Source of the DNA: an uncultured Dehalococcoidia bacterium
Lineage (GTDB): Bacteria > Chloroflexota > Dehalococcoidia > Lucifugimonadales > UBA1123
DNA length: 64,000 nucleotides
Direction of reading: 5' to 3'
Assembly (NCBI GenBank): GCA_958296105.1
Contig: OY282441.1
Coordinates: 1,213,800 to 1,277,799, forward strand
Position numbers and translations under genes: made by a program. This document shows, in pieces, positions 8,916 to 17,580 of the stretch; within the stretch, counting starts at the first letter, position 1, and every line of letters begins with the position of its first letter. Below the pieces are notes generated by a model. It worked only from the letters and a program-made list of their open reading frames with translations, was not told where the DNA came from and made no database searches.

Positions 8916-9941
8916 ATGGCAAGGCCGCTGGAGCTGGCCGCAAGGCTCGCTTGGTACATAGTCAGCAACAAGCTCAGGGGCAGAAAGCGATTTCCGCTCG
9001 TCACCATGCTGGAGCCGCTGGAGAAGTGCAACCTCGCCTGCGAGGGCTGTGGGCGCATCAGGGAGTACGAGCCTGTTCTGGACCGGATGCTGAGCGTGGA
9101 GGACTGTATAGAGGCGGTCGAAGACTCCGGCGCTCCCATCGTCTCGATAGCGGGCGGGGAGCCGACGCTTCACCCGCAGATCCACGAGATCGTCAACCGA
9201 ATCGTGGAGCGCAAGCGTTTCGTGTACATGTGTACCAACGCGCTGCTCATGGAGCGGGTGATGAAGAAGATACCGCCGACGAAATACTTCTGCTTCGTAG
9301 TCCATCTGGACGGCATGGAGGAGGCGCACGACAGATCGGTGTATCGCAAGGGGGTGTTCCGAATCGCCACCCGCGCGATCCGCGCCGCGCTCGACTCGGG
9401 CCACCGCGTCACCACCAATACCACCGTGTTCAACGGAGTGGACGAGGACGACGTTATCGAGATGTTCAAGATGGTTACGGGCATGGGCGTCGAGGGCGCG
9501 ATGGTCTCGCCCGGCTATCAGTTCGAGATGATTCCGAACCAAGACCTGTTCATCTCGCGGGAGAACGCGCGCAAGGTGTTCGAGAACGTTCTCGACCCCA
9601 AGCACGGAATACGCTTCTACAACAACCCGCTGTACTTGGACTTTCTGCGGGGCGAGCGCGAATACCAGTGCGCGGCGTGGTCGAACCCCACCTACACGGT
9701 GATGGGATGGCGCGAGCCGTGCTACCTGCTCGGAGACCGCCACACGAGCAGGTTCGACGACCTGATGTCGGAAGAGCTGTGGGAGCGCTACGGAGTCGGC
9801 AAAGATCCGCGATGCGCCAACTGCATGATGCACTGCGGGTTCGAGTCCGCCTCGATATTCGGCGCGCTGTCCAGTCCGAAGGACGCCTTCAGGATGGTGA
9901 AGGAAGGGGCGGTGCGGAACTCCGGCGTGGGCGCGGGCTAG
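8916..9941 (+). CDS. hpnH: adenosyl-hopene transferase HpnH (radical SAM)
   Basis: Radical SAM enzyme that adds adenosine to the hopane skeleton, first step of extended hopanoid synthesis. With the start at 8916 (MARPLELAAR, preceded by GGAGG at 6-7 bases) the protein has 341 residues and the cluster motif CxxxCxxC at Cys38, Cys42 and Cys45 (CNLACEGC). Further family blocks include IAGGEPTLHP and FCFVVHLDGMEEAHD. A second cysteine group near the C-terminus (CANCMMHCGFE) is also typical. An open extension to 8889 is less well supported. Confidence 0.93.
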   Translation: MARPLELAARLAWYIVSNKLRGRKRFPLVTMLEPLEKCNLACEGCGRIREYEPVLDRMLSVEDCIEAVEDSGAPIVSIAGGEPTLHPQIHEIVNRIVERKRFVYMCTNALLMERVMKKIPPTKYFCFVVHLDGMEEAHDRSVYRKGVFRIATRAIRAALDSGHRVTTNTTVFNGVDEDDVIEMFKMVTGMGVEGAMVSPGYQFEMIPNQDLFISRENARKVFENVLDPKHGIRFYNNPLYLDFLRGEREYQCAAWSNPTYTVMGWREPCYLLGDRHTSRFDDLMSEELWERYGVGKDPRCANCMMHCGFESASIFGALSSPKDAFRMVKEGAVRNSGVGAG

Positions 9942-9953
9942 GGCAAGGCGAGG

Positions 9954-10739
9954 GTGACGGGCGTGCTGGCTGTGGCGGCTGCGTTCAGGCAGGAGATCGG
10001 CGGATACCTGAAAGACGGGGGCTTCCGAGAAGTCTTGCGCAACGGCAGGCTGCGCTTCCACCTGTCCGACTCTCTGCCCGACGTAGTGGTGGCAGAGGGC
10101 GGACTGGCGCAGGCGGGGGCGAGGGAGTGCGTCAGGCTTGCCGTATCGAGGTTCGGCGCGAACATGATAGTCTCCGCCGGATTCGCGGCGGGCGCGCTGC
10201 CCGGGCAGCGTTCCGGAAGTGTGGTCATATGCGACAGGCTGCTCGCTCTCGACGGCCCGGCGTTCACGTGGAGAGGCGACGAGCGCATGGAAGTCGAGCC
10301 TAGCCGAACTGTGGTGAGGCGGATCGAGTCGCAGACACGGGCAAGAGAGCATGGCTATGCGACGGGCTCCTGCATCACCGTTCCGCAGCTCGTCGCCAGC
10401 TCGTCGATGAAGGCGTGGATCGGCAGGACTTTCGGCGTATCCACGATGGACATGGAGAGCTACTGGGTAGCCGAAGCCGCAAACGGCGCGAGTGTGCCTT
10501 GGGTCGCCGTCAGGGTGGTGCTGGATCCGATGGAGCAGGACGTATCTAGGCTGGTTGGCGAGTCGCTGACGGACGCTCCCGTCAGGATGGCGCTCAGAGC
10601 CGCTCGACACCTTGCCGCCCACCCCGATGACGCGCTCGGCCTTCTGAAGCTGTCCCGGCAGGTCGGAAAGTCCGGCAGATCGCTCACCCGCTTCCTGACG
10701 CAGCTGTCGGCAGCGCAGCTGTCGTTCCAACGTTACTGA
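9954..10739 (+). CDS. hpnG: hopanoid nucleosidase/phosphorylase HpnG
   Basis: Nucleoside phosphorylase-like enzyme that cleaves adenine from adenosylhopane in extended hopanoid synthesis. The 261-residue protein shows the phosphorylase-fold blocks SAGFAAGALPGQRSG and the purine/ribose-site segment STMDMESYWVAEAA. It starts with GTG at 9954, 12 bases after hpnH, and its TGA ends one base before the cyclase ATG, so the three genes form one operon. An alternative GTG nine bases further in cannot be excluded. Confidence 0.85.
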   Translation: MTGVLAVAAAFRQEIGGYLKDGGFREVLRNGRLRFHLSDSLPDVVVAEGGLAQAGARECVRLAVSRFGANMIVSAGFAAGALPGQRSGSVVICDRLLALDGPAFTWRGDERMEVEPSRTVVRRIESQTRAREHGYATGSCITVPQLVASSSMKAWIGRTFGVSTMDMESYWVAEAANGASVPWVAVRVVLDPMEQDVSRLVGESLTDAPVRMALRAARHLAAHPDDALGLLKLSRQVGKSGRSLTRFLTQLSAAQLSFQRY

Positions 10740-10740
10740 T

Positions 10741-12813
10741 ATGCGCGCGCACGTTCGAGCCGAAGATCTGGAACATGCCGTCAGCGGGGCGGTGAGCTAT
10801 CTGATGTCTGTCCAGCATGGGGACGGATTCTGGGTGGGCGAGCTAGAGTCCAACCCCACGATGGAAGCGGAATATCTGATGCTGACCCACTTTCTCGGCG
10901 TGGGCGGCCCCGAAGTCTGGCGCAAGCTGAGAAACCACCTTCTTCACGTTCAGAGGGAGGATGGCACGTGGGGGCAGTTCTACGGCGCGCCCGGCGACCT
11001 CAGCACCTCGACCGAGTGCTACTTCGCGCTCAAGCTCGCGGGCATGGACGCCGCCGATCCGCGCATGTGCGCCGCCAGAGAGTTCATACTGTCCAAAGGC
11101 GGGGTCACCGAGGCGCGGGTGTTCACCAAGATATGGCTGTCGCTGTTCGGGCAGTACGACTGGGGAGGCGTGCCGTCGCTGCCGCCGGAGCTGATGCTGC
11201 TTCCCAAATGGTTCCCGGTGAATCTCTACGAGTTCTCCAGCTGGGCGCGCTCTACGATAGTCCCGCTCCTCATAATCTTCGACAGGAAACCCGTCAGGCC
11301 AGTTGCGCCCCGCGCCGCTATTCCCGAGCTGTACACCCTGCCGCCGAGCGAAACCGACTACTCCATCAAGAGGCCGGACAAGCTCATCGGCTGGGAGTCT
11401 CTGTTCTACGCGGGGGACGTGGTTCTCAGCCAGCTGGAGAGACTCCCATGGAAGCCGACTCGGGCGCAGGCTGTAAAGAGGGTCGAGCAGTGGATAGTCG
11501 ATCATCAGGAGGCGGATGGAAGCTGGGGGGGAATTCAGCCGCCGTGGGTCTACTCCCTGATGGCGCTGAGCGAGCTTGGCTACCCTCTCGACCACCCGGT
11601 GATGAAGCGCGGCATAGAGGGGTTCGAGGCTTTTTCGGTGGAGGAGGACGACAGGCTGCGCGTGCAGGCGTGCGTTTCGCCGGTGTGGGATACCTGCCTC
11701 GCGCTGACGGGGCTGCTCGAAGCGGGGGTGTCTCCGGAAGATCCCGCGCTGCGAAAGGCGGGCGACTGGCTCGTGCGCGGGCAGATACTGACAGGCGGGG
11801 ACTGGCAGGTGAAGGCGTCGGACATTCCGCCCGGAGGCTGGGCGTTCGAGTTCCACAACAACCAGTACCCGGATCTGGATGACACGTCCGAGGTGGTAAT
11901 GGCTCTCGACCGCCTCGCGCTCGAAGACGAGGGCGCGAAGCGCGAGGCGATAGATCGCGCCGTGCGCTGGCTGCTCGGAATGCAAAGCTCCAACGGGGGG
12001 TGGGCGGCGTTCGACAAGAACAACACTCGCGCGCTGCTTGCCAAGATTCCGTTCTCGGACTTCGGCGAGACGATAGACCCGCCCAGTGTGGACGTTACCG
12101 CCCACATCCTGGAGATGCTCGGCCAGCTGGGATACAACGCAGGCAATCCACAGGTGGCAAGGGCGCTGGACTACATATTCGCCGAGCAGGAGGCGGACGG
12201 GCCCTGGTTCGGTCGCTGGGGCGTGAACTACATATACGGCACGGGCGCGGCGCTTCCCGCGCTGAAATCGCTGGGCATCGACATGACGATGAAGCCCGTG
12301 CTGAAGGCGGCGCGCTGGCTGATAGACCATCAGAACGCGGATGGCGGCTGGGGCGAGAGCTGCGCATCTTACGCGGATCCTCGATACCGCGGGCGCGGTC
12401 CCAGCACTCCGTCTCAAACCGCCTGGGCTATTCTGGCGCTTCTTGCGGCGGGCGAGGTGAGCAACCCCGCCACCGCTGGCGGCATTCGGCATCTGGTGGA
12501 CACGCAGCGGCGAGACGGCTCTTGGGACGAGCCGCACTTCACAGGCACGGGCTTTCCGGGGTACGGCGTCGGGCAGCGTCTGGACGCCCATCTAGCGCAG
12601 GACGAGCGCATCTGTCAGGGCGGCGAGCTGCCGGCCGGATTTATGATCAACTATCACATGTACCGCAACTACTGGCCGCTGATGGCTCTGGGGCGATACA
12701 GAAGGCTTCTGCGAGGCGAAGACCAGCCCGCGCCGCAGAGGGCGAATCAGGGCGGCGAGCGCGCGCTACAGAGGCCATCCAATCGTTTGCACCGTTTATT
12801 GAGGATGTGGTAG
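10741..12813 (+). CDS. shc: squalene-hopene cyclase
   Basis: Membrane-associated cyclase that converts squalene to hopene. The catalytic DxDD motif reads DLDD at about residues 378-381. Several QW repeats are visible (QREDGTWGQF, QEADGSWGGI, QSSNGGWAAF, QNADGGWGES) as well as the C-terminal GTGFPGYG and YHMYRNYWPL blocks. At 690 residues it is slightly longer than usual because of an Arg/Gln-rich tail after residue 660. It begins one base after the hpnG stop. Confidence 0.96.
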   Translation: MRAHVRAEDLEHAVSGAVSYLMSVQHGDGFWVGELESNPTMEAEYLMLTHFLGVGGPEVWRKLRNHLLHVQREDGTWGQFYGAPGDLSTSTECYFALKLAGMDAADPRMCAAREFILSKGGVTEARVFTKIWLSLFGQYDWGGVPSLPPELMLLPKWFPVNLYEFSSWARSTIVPLLIIFDRKPVRPVAPRAAIPELYTLPPSETDYSIKRPDKLIGWESLFYAGDVVLSQLERLPWKPTRAQAVKRVEQWIVDHQEADGSWGGIQPPWVYSLMALSELGYPLDHPVMKRGIEGFEAFSVEEDDRLRVQACVSPVWDTCLALTGLLEAGVSPEDPALRKAGDWLVRGQILTGGDWQVKASDIPPGGWAFEFHNNQYPDLDDTSEVVMALDRLALEDEGAKREAIDRAVRWLLGMQSSNGGWAAFDKNNTRALLAKIPFSDFGETIDPPSVDVTAHILEMLGQLGYNAGNPQVARALDYIFAEQEADGPWFGRWGVNYIYGTGAALPALKSLGIDMTMKPVLKAARWLIDHQNADGGWGESCASYADPRYRGRGPSTPSQTAWAILALLAAGEVSNPATAGGIRHLVDTQRRDGSWDEPHFTGTGFPGYGVGQRLDAHLAQDERICQGGELPAGFMINYHMYRNYWPLMALGRYRRLLRGEDQPAPQRANQGGERALQRPSNRLHRLLRMW

Positions 12814-12868
12814 TGTTTGCGATGTTCTGTGAGGCGCGCCCTCACCGTAACCACAGCGAGGTTCTTAG

Positions 12869-13336
12869 ATGAAGCTAGGTGAGGCAATCCTGAAGACCAG
12901 TGTTTTCACCCTCGAGGTACACACGGGCAGGTCTCCCGCTTTCTTTGACATCACAGACGACGTATCCGACCGTGTTCGACGTTCGGATACGCGCAACGGC
13001 TTCGCGCTGGTGTTCTCCAAGCACACCACGGCTGCCATCACCATTCAGGAGAACGAGCCGCTGCTGATAACCGACATGTGTTCGACGCTCGAACGGTTCG
13101 CGCCGCGCAATTCGCACTATCGACACAACGATTTCGCTGTCCGAACCGTCCACATGCACGAGGACGAGTGTCCCAACGGACATTCTCACTGCCAGCACCT
13201 CGTTCTGGGAACCAGCGAGACCATCCCCGTCATAGACGGCTGTCTCGCTCTTGGGGAGTTCCAGCGAATCTTCGTAGTGGAGCTGGACCCGGAGAAGATG
13301 CGCCGCCAAGTTCTCGTTCAGATCATGGGCGTCTAG
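12869..13336 (+). CDS. yjbQ: YjbQ/UPF0047 family protein
   Basis: Member of the UPF0047 fold family, some of whose members rescue thiamine-phosphate synthesis as a side activity; its real role is unknown. The 155-residue protein has the conserved patches FSKHTTAAITIQENEP, FAPRNSHYRHNDF, NGHSHCQHLVLGTSETIP and VVELDP. It sits between the cyclase and the squalene synthase-like gene on the same strand, so it may be co-transcribed with the hopanoid genes, but no functional link is evident. Confidence 0.9.
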   Translation: MKLGEAILKTSVFTLEVHTGRSPAFFDITDDVSDRVRRSDTRNGFALVFSKHTTAAITIQENEPLLITDMCSTLERFAPRNSHYRHNDFAVRTVHMHEDECPNGHSHCQHLVLGTSETIPVIDGCLALGEFQRIFVVELDPEKMRRQVLVQIMGV

Positions 13337-13440
13337 CTTCACGGCTCCTTCGTCCCTGCTTCTCGATCAGGACCGGGGGACTCCGGCGGCAGAGCGCCGC
13401 CTTCCCTGCCCTCCCGCGCATTTCGAGAGTGGAGCGCACT

Positions 13441-14337
13441 TTGGCTTCCGAGCTAGACCGAGCATACGACCACTGCCAGAGGGTTGCGAAGGAACATGCC
13501 AAGAACTTCTACTTCGCCTTCCGAGCGCTCCCGATCGTCAAACGGCGCGCCATCTACGCCGCCTACGCCTACTGTCGGATGTGCGACGACATCGCGGACG
13601 GCGATATTCCAGTCGAGCGCAAACGGCGGATGCTCGCTCACGTCAGGCAGACCTTGCGGACCGCGCTGTCACGGGGGGCATCCACCCGCGCCCTTGCGCC
13701 CGAGTTCCGCGCTCTGTCTCACGCCGCATCGACCTTCGACATTCCCTCGGAATACTTCTACCAGATTCTGGAGGGCGTGGAGTCGGATCTGACAAAGACC
13801 AGATTCGCCAACTTCGGCGAGCTCAGGGAGTACTGTTACAAGGTGGCTTCGGTGGTGGGGCTGGTCTGCATAGAGGTTTTCGGCTACACGGACGCGCGCG
13901 CCGCCGAGTACGCGATCGACATGGGCATCGCAATGCAGCTGACGAACATCCTCCGAGACGTCAGGGAGGATGCAGAGCGCGAGCGCGTATACCTGCCGCA
14001 GGACGAGATGGAGCGCTTCGGATACACGGAGCGCGATCTGATGGAAGGCGTGGTCAACGACAGCTTCAGACGCCTTATGAAGCTCCAAGCAGAGCGAGCC
14101 AGACGCTACTACGACAGATCTCGTCCGCTCTTCGACCTTCTGGACGCGGACTCTAGGTCGTGTCCCCGCGTCCTCCATGCCGCATACGCGGCGATCCTGC
14201 GAAGGATCGAGGAGGCGGGCTTCGACGTCCTGTCACAGCGCATCGGGCTAAGCGCCAGCGAGAAGCTCGTGATAGCCGCTCGACTCTGGATCGGCGGCAT
14301 CGCGCCCAGTCTCCCGCTCGTAAGGCGGCTGCGGTAG
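13441..14337 (+). CDS. squalene/phytoene synthase family protein (HpnC/HpnD type)
   Basis: Head-to-head condensation of two prenyl diphosphates. The protein has the two Asp-rich motifs CDDIADGD and LRDVREDAERERVYLP. In hopanoid producers this fold works as HpnC or HpnD (presqualene or hydroxysqualene formation). Only one such gene and no HpnE oxidoreductase is in view. The frame is open far upstream inside yjbQ, but homology begins at LASELDRAYDHC. A TTG at 13441 with GGAG six bases upstream is the best start (298 residues); a GTG at 13429 is possible. Confidence 0.88.
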   Translation: MASELDRAYDHCQRVAKEHAKNFYFAFRALPIVKRRAIYAAYAYCRMCDDIADGDIPVERKRRMLAHVRQTLRTALSRGASTRALAPEFRALSHAASTFDIPSEYFYQILEGVESDLTKTRFANFGELREYCYKVASVVGLVCIEVFGYTDARAAEYAIDMGIAMQLTNILRDVREDAERERVYLPQDEMERFGYTERDLMEGVVNDSFRRLMKLQAERARRYYDRSRPLFDLLDADSRSCPRVLHAAYAAILRRIEEAGFDVLSQRIGLSASEKLVIAARLWIGGIAPSLPLVRRLR

Positions 14338-14343
14338 CGAGCC

Positions 14344-15333
14344 GTGCGCGCCCTGATACTGGCTCCGTTCGACATGCCACAGCTTGCGCGTCTCGCCGAG
14401 CAGATGGACGTGGCTTATGAAAGCTGGCTCGACACGCGGCGCATCAGCGACCCGGACGAGCTGGCGGCTCGCGTCCTCTCGGAGGGTGTGTCCGTGCTGG
14501 TCATCGAGGCCGACTTCGTGTTCGAGGAGATGCTCGAGGGCTGCGCGTCTCTGAAGCTCGTGGGCGTATGCCGCGCGTCCACAAGCCACGTGGACGTGGA
14601 AGCCGCCACAGCGCGCGGCGTGGCTGTGGTCAACACGCCGGGCAGAAACGCGCGCGCCGTTGCCGAACACGCGCTCGGTCTGATGTTCTCACTGGCTCGC
14701 CGCATCCCGCGCGCGAACGAGTACGTCAGAAGCGGGAGATGGGGCCACCCCGCGGGCGGATACGTGGACTTGCGCGGGATCGAGCTGGGCGGGCGCACCA
14801 TCGGCATCGTGGGCATGGGCGCATCGGGCGGCGCGCTCGCGCGCATGTGCGCCGCGCTCGGAATGAACGTCCTCGCCTACGACCCGCTGCTGACGACCCA
14901 TCCCGCTGGCGCAACCCTCGCGGGTCTGGACTACGTAGCCTCAGAATCGGACTTCATCAGCGTCCACGCGCCGAGTACGAGCGACACGGCGGGTATGCTG
15001 GACGCGGAGTTCTTCTCCCGAATGAAGAGATCCGCGTTCTTGGTCAGCTGCTCGGACGCCGAGATAGCCGACCAGTCCGCGCTCGTCGACGCTCTGGCGT
15101 CTGCGCGGATAGCGGGGGCCGCGTTCGACATGTTCGAGACGCAGCCCATCGCTCCTCACAACCCGCTCCTCACACTCGACAACGTGATCCTGACCCCGCA
15201 CGTTGGCGGCGCGACCGAAGAGACGATCCGCCGCCACTCCGAGATGATGGCAGAAGACGTACTCCGCTTCGCGCGCGGGCGCAGACCCGTGAACCTCGTC
15301 AATCCGGAAGTGTGGGGAAGACATGGGGAGTGA
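14344..15333 (+). CDS. D-2-hydroxyacid dehydrogenase-like protein lacking the substrate Arg
   Basis: NAD-dependent 2-hydroxyacid dehydrogenase fold, 329 residues, GTG start six bases after the squalene synthase-like gene. The Rossmann motif is IVGMGASGGALA. The catalytic Glu (DMFETQP) and His (LTPHVGG) are recognisable. The position that normally reads N-T-x-R-G, with the Arg that binds the substrate carboxylate, reads SCSDAEIADQSAL here, so Asp replaces Arg. Activity on a normal 2-hydroxyacid is therefore doubtful. The second family member in this window (30235-31290) keeps the Arg. Confidence 0.82.
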   Translation: MRALILAPFDMPQLARLAEQMDVAYESWLDTRRISDPDELAARVLSEGVSVLVIEADFVFEEMLEGCASLKLVGVCRASTSHVDVEAATARGVAVVNTPGRNARAVAEHALGLMFSLARRIPRANEYVRSGRWGHPAGGYVDLRGIELGGRTIGIVGMGASGGALARMCAALGMNVLAYDPLLTTHPAGATLAGLDYVASESDFISVHAPSTSDTAGMLDAEFFSRMKRSAFLVSCSDAEIADQSALVDALASARIAGAAFDMFETQPIAPHNPLLTLDNVILTPHVGGATEETIRRHSEMMAEDVLRFARGRRPVNLVNPEVWGRHGE

Positions 15334-15572
15334 CTGCATTCTGGCGGTGGTCGCCGGGAGCGGCTCGGATGTCGCCTGCTCAAAAGCGCGGACTGCTCCG
15401 CATGGTGTATCATATCCTCTGCGGGCGTCCGACTGGCGTCAGGCTGTATCCTCGTATGGGCGGACGGCTGGGGGCGGACCAACTCTCGAAAACCGCCCAA
15501 GCCTTTCATGCCGCGCCGCGCTGGGGTAAGATACATACAGCAAAGCCGCGCGCGGCTGTGGGAGGAGTGTAT

Positions 15573-15758
15573 ATGAGCCATTCAGCCGGATTCGGCATAC
15601 TGATCTTGGGCGCAATTCTAGCCATCTTGGGCATCGTGATGATCGCGGGCCTGCTCGACTGGCTTCTGAACGTGATCGGATTCATCCTGCTTGTCATCGG
15701 GGTGATTCTCGCCGTCATGGGAGTCGTACAGATGTCTTCCGGCAAGAATCGGTTATAG
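15573..15758 (+). CDS. small two-helix membrane protein upstream of pspA
   Basis: A 61-residue protein starting MSHSAGFGIL with a strong GGAGGAG site five bases upstream. Two hydrophobic helices (about residues 7-27 and 34-53) are separated by a short DWLLN turn. The C-terminal tail is short and basic (SSGKNRL). It ends 51 bases before pspA and points the same way. It resembles small membrane partners found with PspA systems only in size and placement; I do not recognise a family. Confidence 0.7.
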   Translation: MSHSAGFGILILGAILAILGIVMIAGLLDWLLNVIGFILLVIGVILAVMGVVQMSSGKNRL

Positions 15759-15809
15759 TCGGTCTATCTCGAAACGGCAGGCAGCAGATCAAGTTCAGGA
15801 GGCAGGCAG

Positions 15810-16550
15810 ATGGGTGTGATGGCGCGAATGTCGACGGTGGTGAAGGCGAAGATGAATCGTCTTCTGGACAGGGCAGAGGACCCCGGCGAAACGCTCGACT
15901 ACGCCTACGAAAAGCAGCGCGAGATGCTTCAGAACGTCAAGCGCGGCATAGTGGAGATGGTGACTACGAAGCGCAGGCTCCAGCTTCAGGCTGAGAAGGT
16001 TCGCTCCAGCATCGTCAACGTGGAAAATCAGGCTCGTCAGGCTATGGCGGCGGGGCGCGAGGATCTGGCTCGGCTGGCGCTTCAGAGGAAGCAGACTGCG
16101 CTGATCGAGCTGGACGGGCTGGACGAGCAGATCGCTCAGCTAGAGATGGAGCAGGAGAAGCTGACGCACGCCGAGCAGCGGCTGGTGGCGAAGGTGGACG
16201 CTTTCAGGTCTCGCAAGGAGATCATCAAGGCGCAGTACAACGCCGCTCAAGCGCAGGTGCGCATCGGATCCGCCCTGTCGGGCATCTCGGAGGAGATGGG
16301 GGACGTCCAGCTCGCCGTGGAGCGCGCCGAAGACAAGACGGAAAACCTACGCGCCAAGGCGGGCGCGATAGACGAGCTTGCGGATTCTGGGGTTCTGGAC
16401 AACCAGCTTACGATTGGCGGCAGCGATCCGCTGAGCCGCGAGCTTTCCCAGCTGACCGCCGAGCAGAACGTGGAAGACGAGCTTGCCGCGCTGCGCACGA
16501 GCCTGCCGCCCGCGTCCGCGTCTGGGCGAAGGTCACTGCCGGGAGGCTAA
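15810..16550 (+). CDS. pspA: PspA/IM30 family membrane-stress protein
   Basis: ESCRT-III-like coiled-coil protein that binds stressed membranes. The 246-residue sequence opens with a short amphipathic segment (MARMSTVVKAKMNRLLDRAEDP), followed by the family hallmark ETLDYAYEKQREMLQNVKRG and long heptad-rich helices up to about residue 190. The C-terminal 55 residues are low in structure. AGGAGG lies 7 bases before the ATG. The next gene encodes a PspAA-like partner, which supports a PspA operon. Confidence 0.92.
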   Translation: MGVMARMSTVVKAKMNRLLDRAEDPGETLDYAYEKQREMLQNVKRGIVEMVTTKRRLQLQAEKVRSSIVNVENQARQAMAAGREDLARLALQRKQTALIELDGLDEQIAQLEMEQEKLTHAEQRLVAKVDAFRSRKEIIKAQYNAAQAQVRIGSALSGISEEMGDVQLAVERAEDKTENLRAKAGAIDELADSGVLDNQLTIGGSDPLSRELSQLTAEQNVEDELAALRTSLPPASASGRRSLPGG

Positions 16551-16646
16551 CGACCAAGTCGGGGCCAACGGGCTTCTCTCTATTTGGACTGCCGCGACCG
16601 TCTGCGCGGACGCCGTGCCAGCCTGTGCTTTGGAGTACGTGAAACG

Positions 16647-16925
16647 ATGATAATACGGATACTGACGGAGGGGCAGTACAACCTTCCGGGCGCGTTCTTG
16701 GACGAGCTGAACGATATGGACAACACCCTCGTAGAGGTCGTGGCAGAAGAGGACCGCGCAAAGTTCGAGGTGGCGCTCAAAGAGATGCTCGATCTGGTTC
16801 GAGACAATGGAACGCCCGTGCCGGTGGAGGAGCTGGTGGAGTCCGACCTGGTGCTGCCAGAGCCGGACATCACCCTCAGGGAGGCGGAGGAGCTGTTCGT
16901 AGGGGAGGGGTTGCTGCCCGACTAG
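16647..16925 (+). CDS. pspAA: PspA-associated protein (PspAA domain)
   Basis: Small partner of PspA. The 92-residue product begins MIIRILTEGQYNLPG and continues FLDELNDMDNTLVEVV, the usual PspAA pattern. The acidic C-terminus includes PEPDITLREAEELFVGEGLLPD. The frame is open 21 codons further upstream to 16584, but that Arg-rich stretch does not fit the family. It lies 96 bases after pspA. Confidence 0.85.
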   Translation: MIIRILTEGQYNLPGAFLDELNDMDNTLVEVVAEEDRAKFEVALKEMLDLVRDNGTPVPVEELVESDLVLPEPDITLREAEELFVGEGLLPD

Positions 16926-17014
16926 ATTACGGCGCAAGCGCGACCACATTAGCCTTGATACCTACCCGCTCATAGGGGTATGCTGAAATCGAATTCAGTA
17001 ATGGAGGGTTAAGG

Positions 17015-17284
17015 ATGGCTCGGTCGTCAGGTGGCGTCGTATGTCAGAGTTGCGCCATGCCCATGGTGCGCGAGGGTGACTGCGGGAGCAACGCGGACGG
17101 CTCCCCGAATCACGAATTCTGCGCCCACTGCTATCGGGACGGCGCATACACCGCGCCCGACGTGACCTTCGCTCACATGGCGGACTTCTTGCGAGACTTC
17201 ATGATCGGCGAGCATGGCATGGACGAAGACCTCGCCCACTCCGCGGCGCGCATGAGCATTACGGGGCTGAAGCGCTGGAGCTGA
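17015..17284 (+). CDS. zinc-ribbon protein (Zn_ribbon_2-like)
   Basis: An 89-residue protein with two cysteine pairs, CQSCAMPM and CAHCYRDG, which should bind one zinc ion. The pattern CxxCxMPM followed by an FCAHCYxDG block is typical of the putative zinc-ribbon family PF12674. A good ribosome site (GGAGGGTTAAGG) precedes the ATG. The C-terminal half is helical. Its role is unknown and the neighbours give no strong hint. Confidence 0.8.
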   Translation: MARSSGGVVCQSCAMPMVREGDCGSNADGSPNHEFCAHCYRDGAYTAPDVTFAHMADFLRDFMIGEHGMDEDLAHSAARMSITGLKRWS

Positions 17285-17370
17285 CACCGCCTACACCCAC
17301 ATAGGCCATAGGCGCGCCTTCGAGCAGCCGAACCGTCTGGCGATGGCAGCTGGCGCGTCGCTGTCGGGGC

Positions 17371-17399
17371 TTGACATCCTCTTAGGATGTTGGTTAGGC
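17371..17399 (+). promoter_or_regulatory. promoter of the tRNA gene with a palindrome in the spacer
   Basis: TTGACA (17371-17376) and TTAGGC (17394-17399) are 17 bases apart, about 45 bases before the tRNA. A perfect 7-bp inverted repeat, ACATCCT-CTT-AGGATGT (17374-17390), occupies most of the spacer and overlaps the -35 box. This could be an operator or a chance hairpin. Confidence 0.45.
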
Positions 17400-17444
17400 T
17401 TGAGACAGCCTCCCACTCCCCAAGCGTGTCGCGCTGGCAAACGT

Positions 17445-17519
17445 GGGCCTGTAGCTCAGTGGCAGAGCGGTCGGCTCATAACCGATTAGTCGCAGGTTCG
17501 ATCCCTGCCAGGCCCACCA
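17445..17519 (+). tRNA. tRNA with CAU anticodon (tRNA-Ile2 more likely than elongator tRNA-Met)
   Basis: A complete cloverleaf can be drawn. The acceptor arms GGGCCTG/CAGGCCC pair fully. The D stem is GCTC/GAGC, the anticodon arm is GTCGG-CTCATAA-CCGAT, and the T arm is GCAGG-TTCGATC-CCTGC. The CCA end is encoded. The CAU anticodon fits Met or lysidine-modified Ile2. C4-G69 and C5-G68 in the acceptor stem match the features that the lysidine synthetase TilS prefers, so Ile2 is favoured by inference. The restriction-modification island begins 62 bases downstream. Confidence 0.92.
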
Positions 17520-17580
17520 GCTGCGCGAGACCGAGAACCTTCTCGCTGAGGTTCGGGTTGTCGATGCAGTCGAAGCGAGG

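Noticed and set aside
8898-10730. 610-codon minus-strand open frame opposite hpnH and hpnG
   Set aside because: Arg/His-rich composition and no family pattern; it is the antisense shadow of two well-supported GC-rich genes.
10843-12591. 582-codon minus-strand frame opposite the squalene-hopene cyclase
   Set aside because: Antisense shadow of a gene with clear QW and DxDD motifs.
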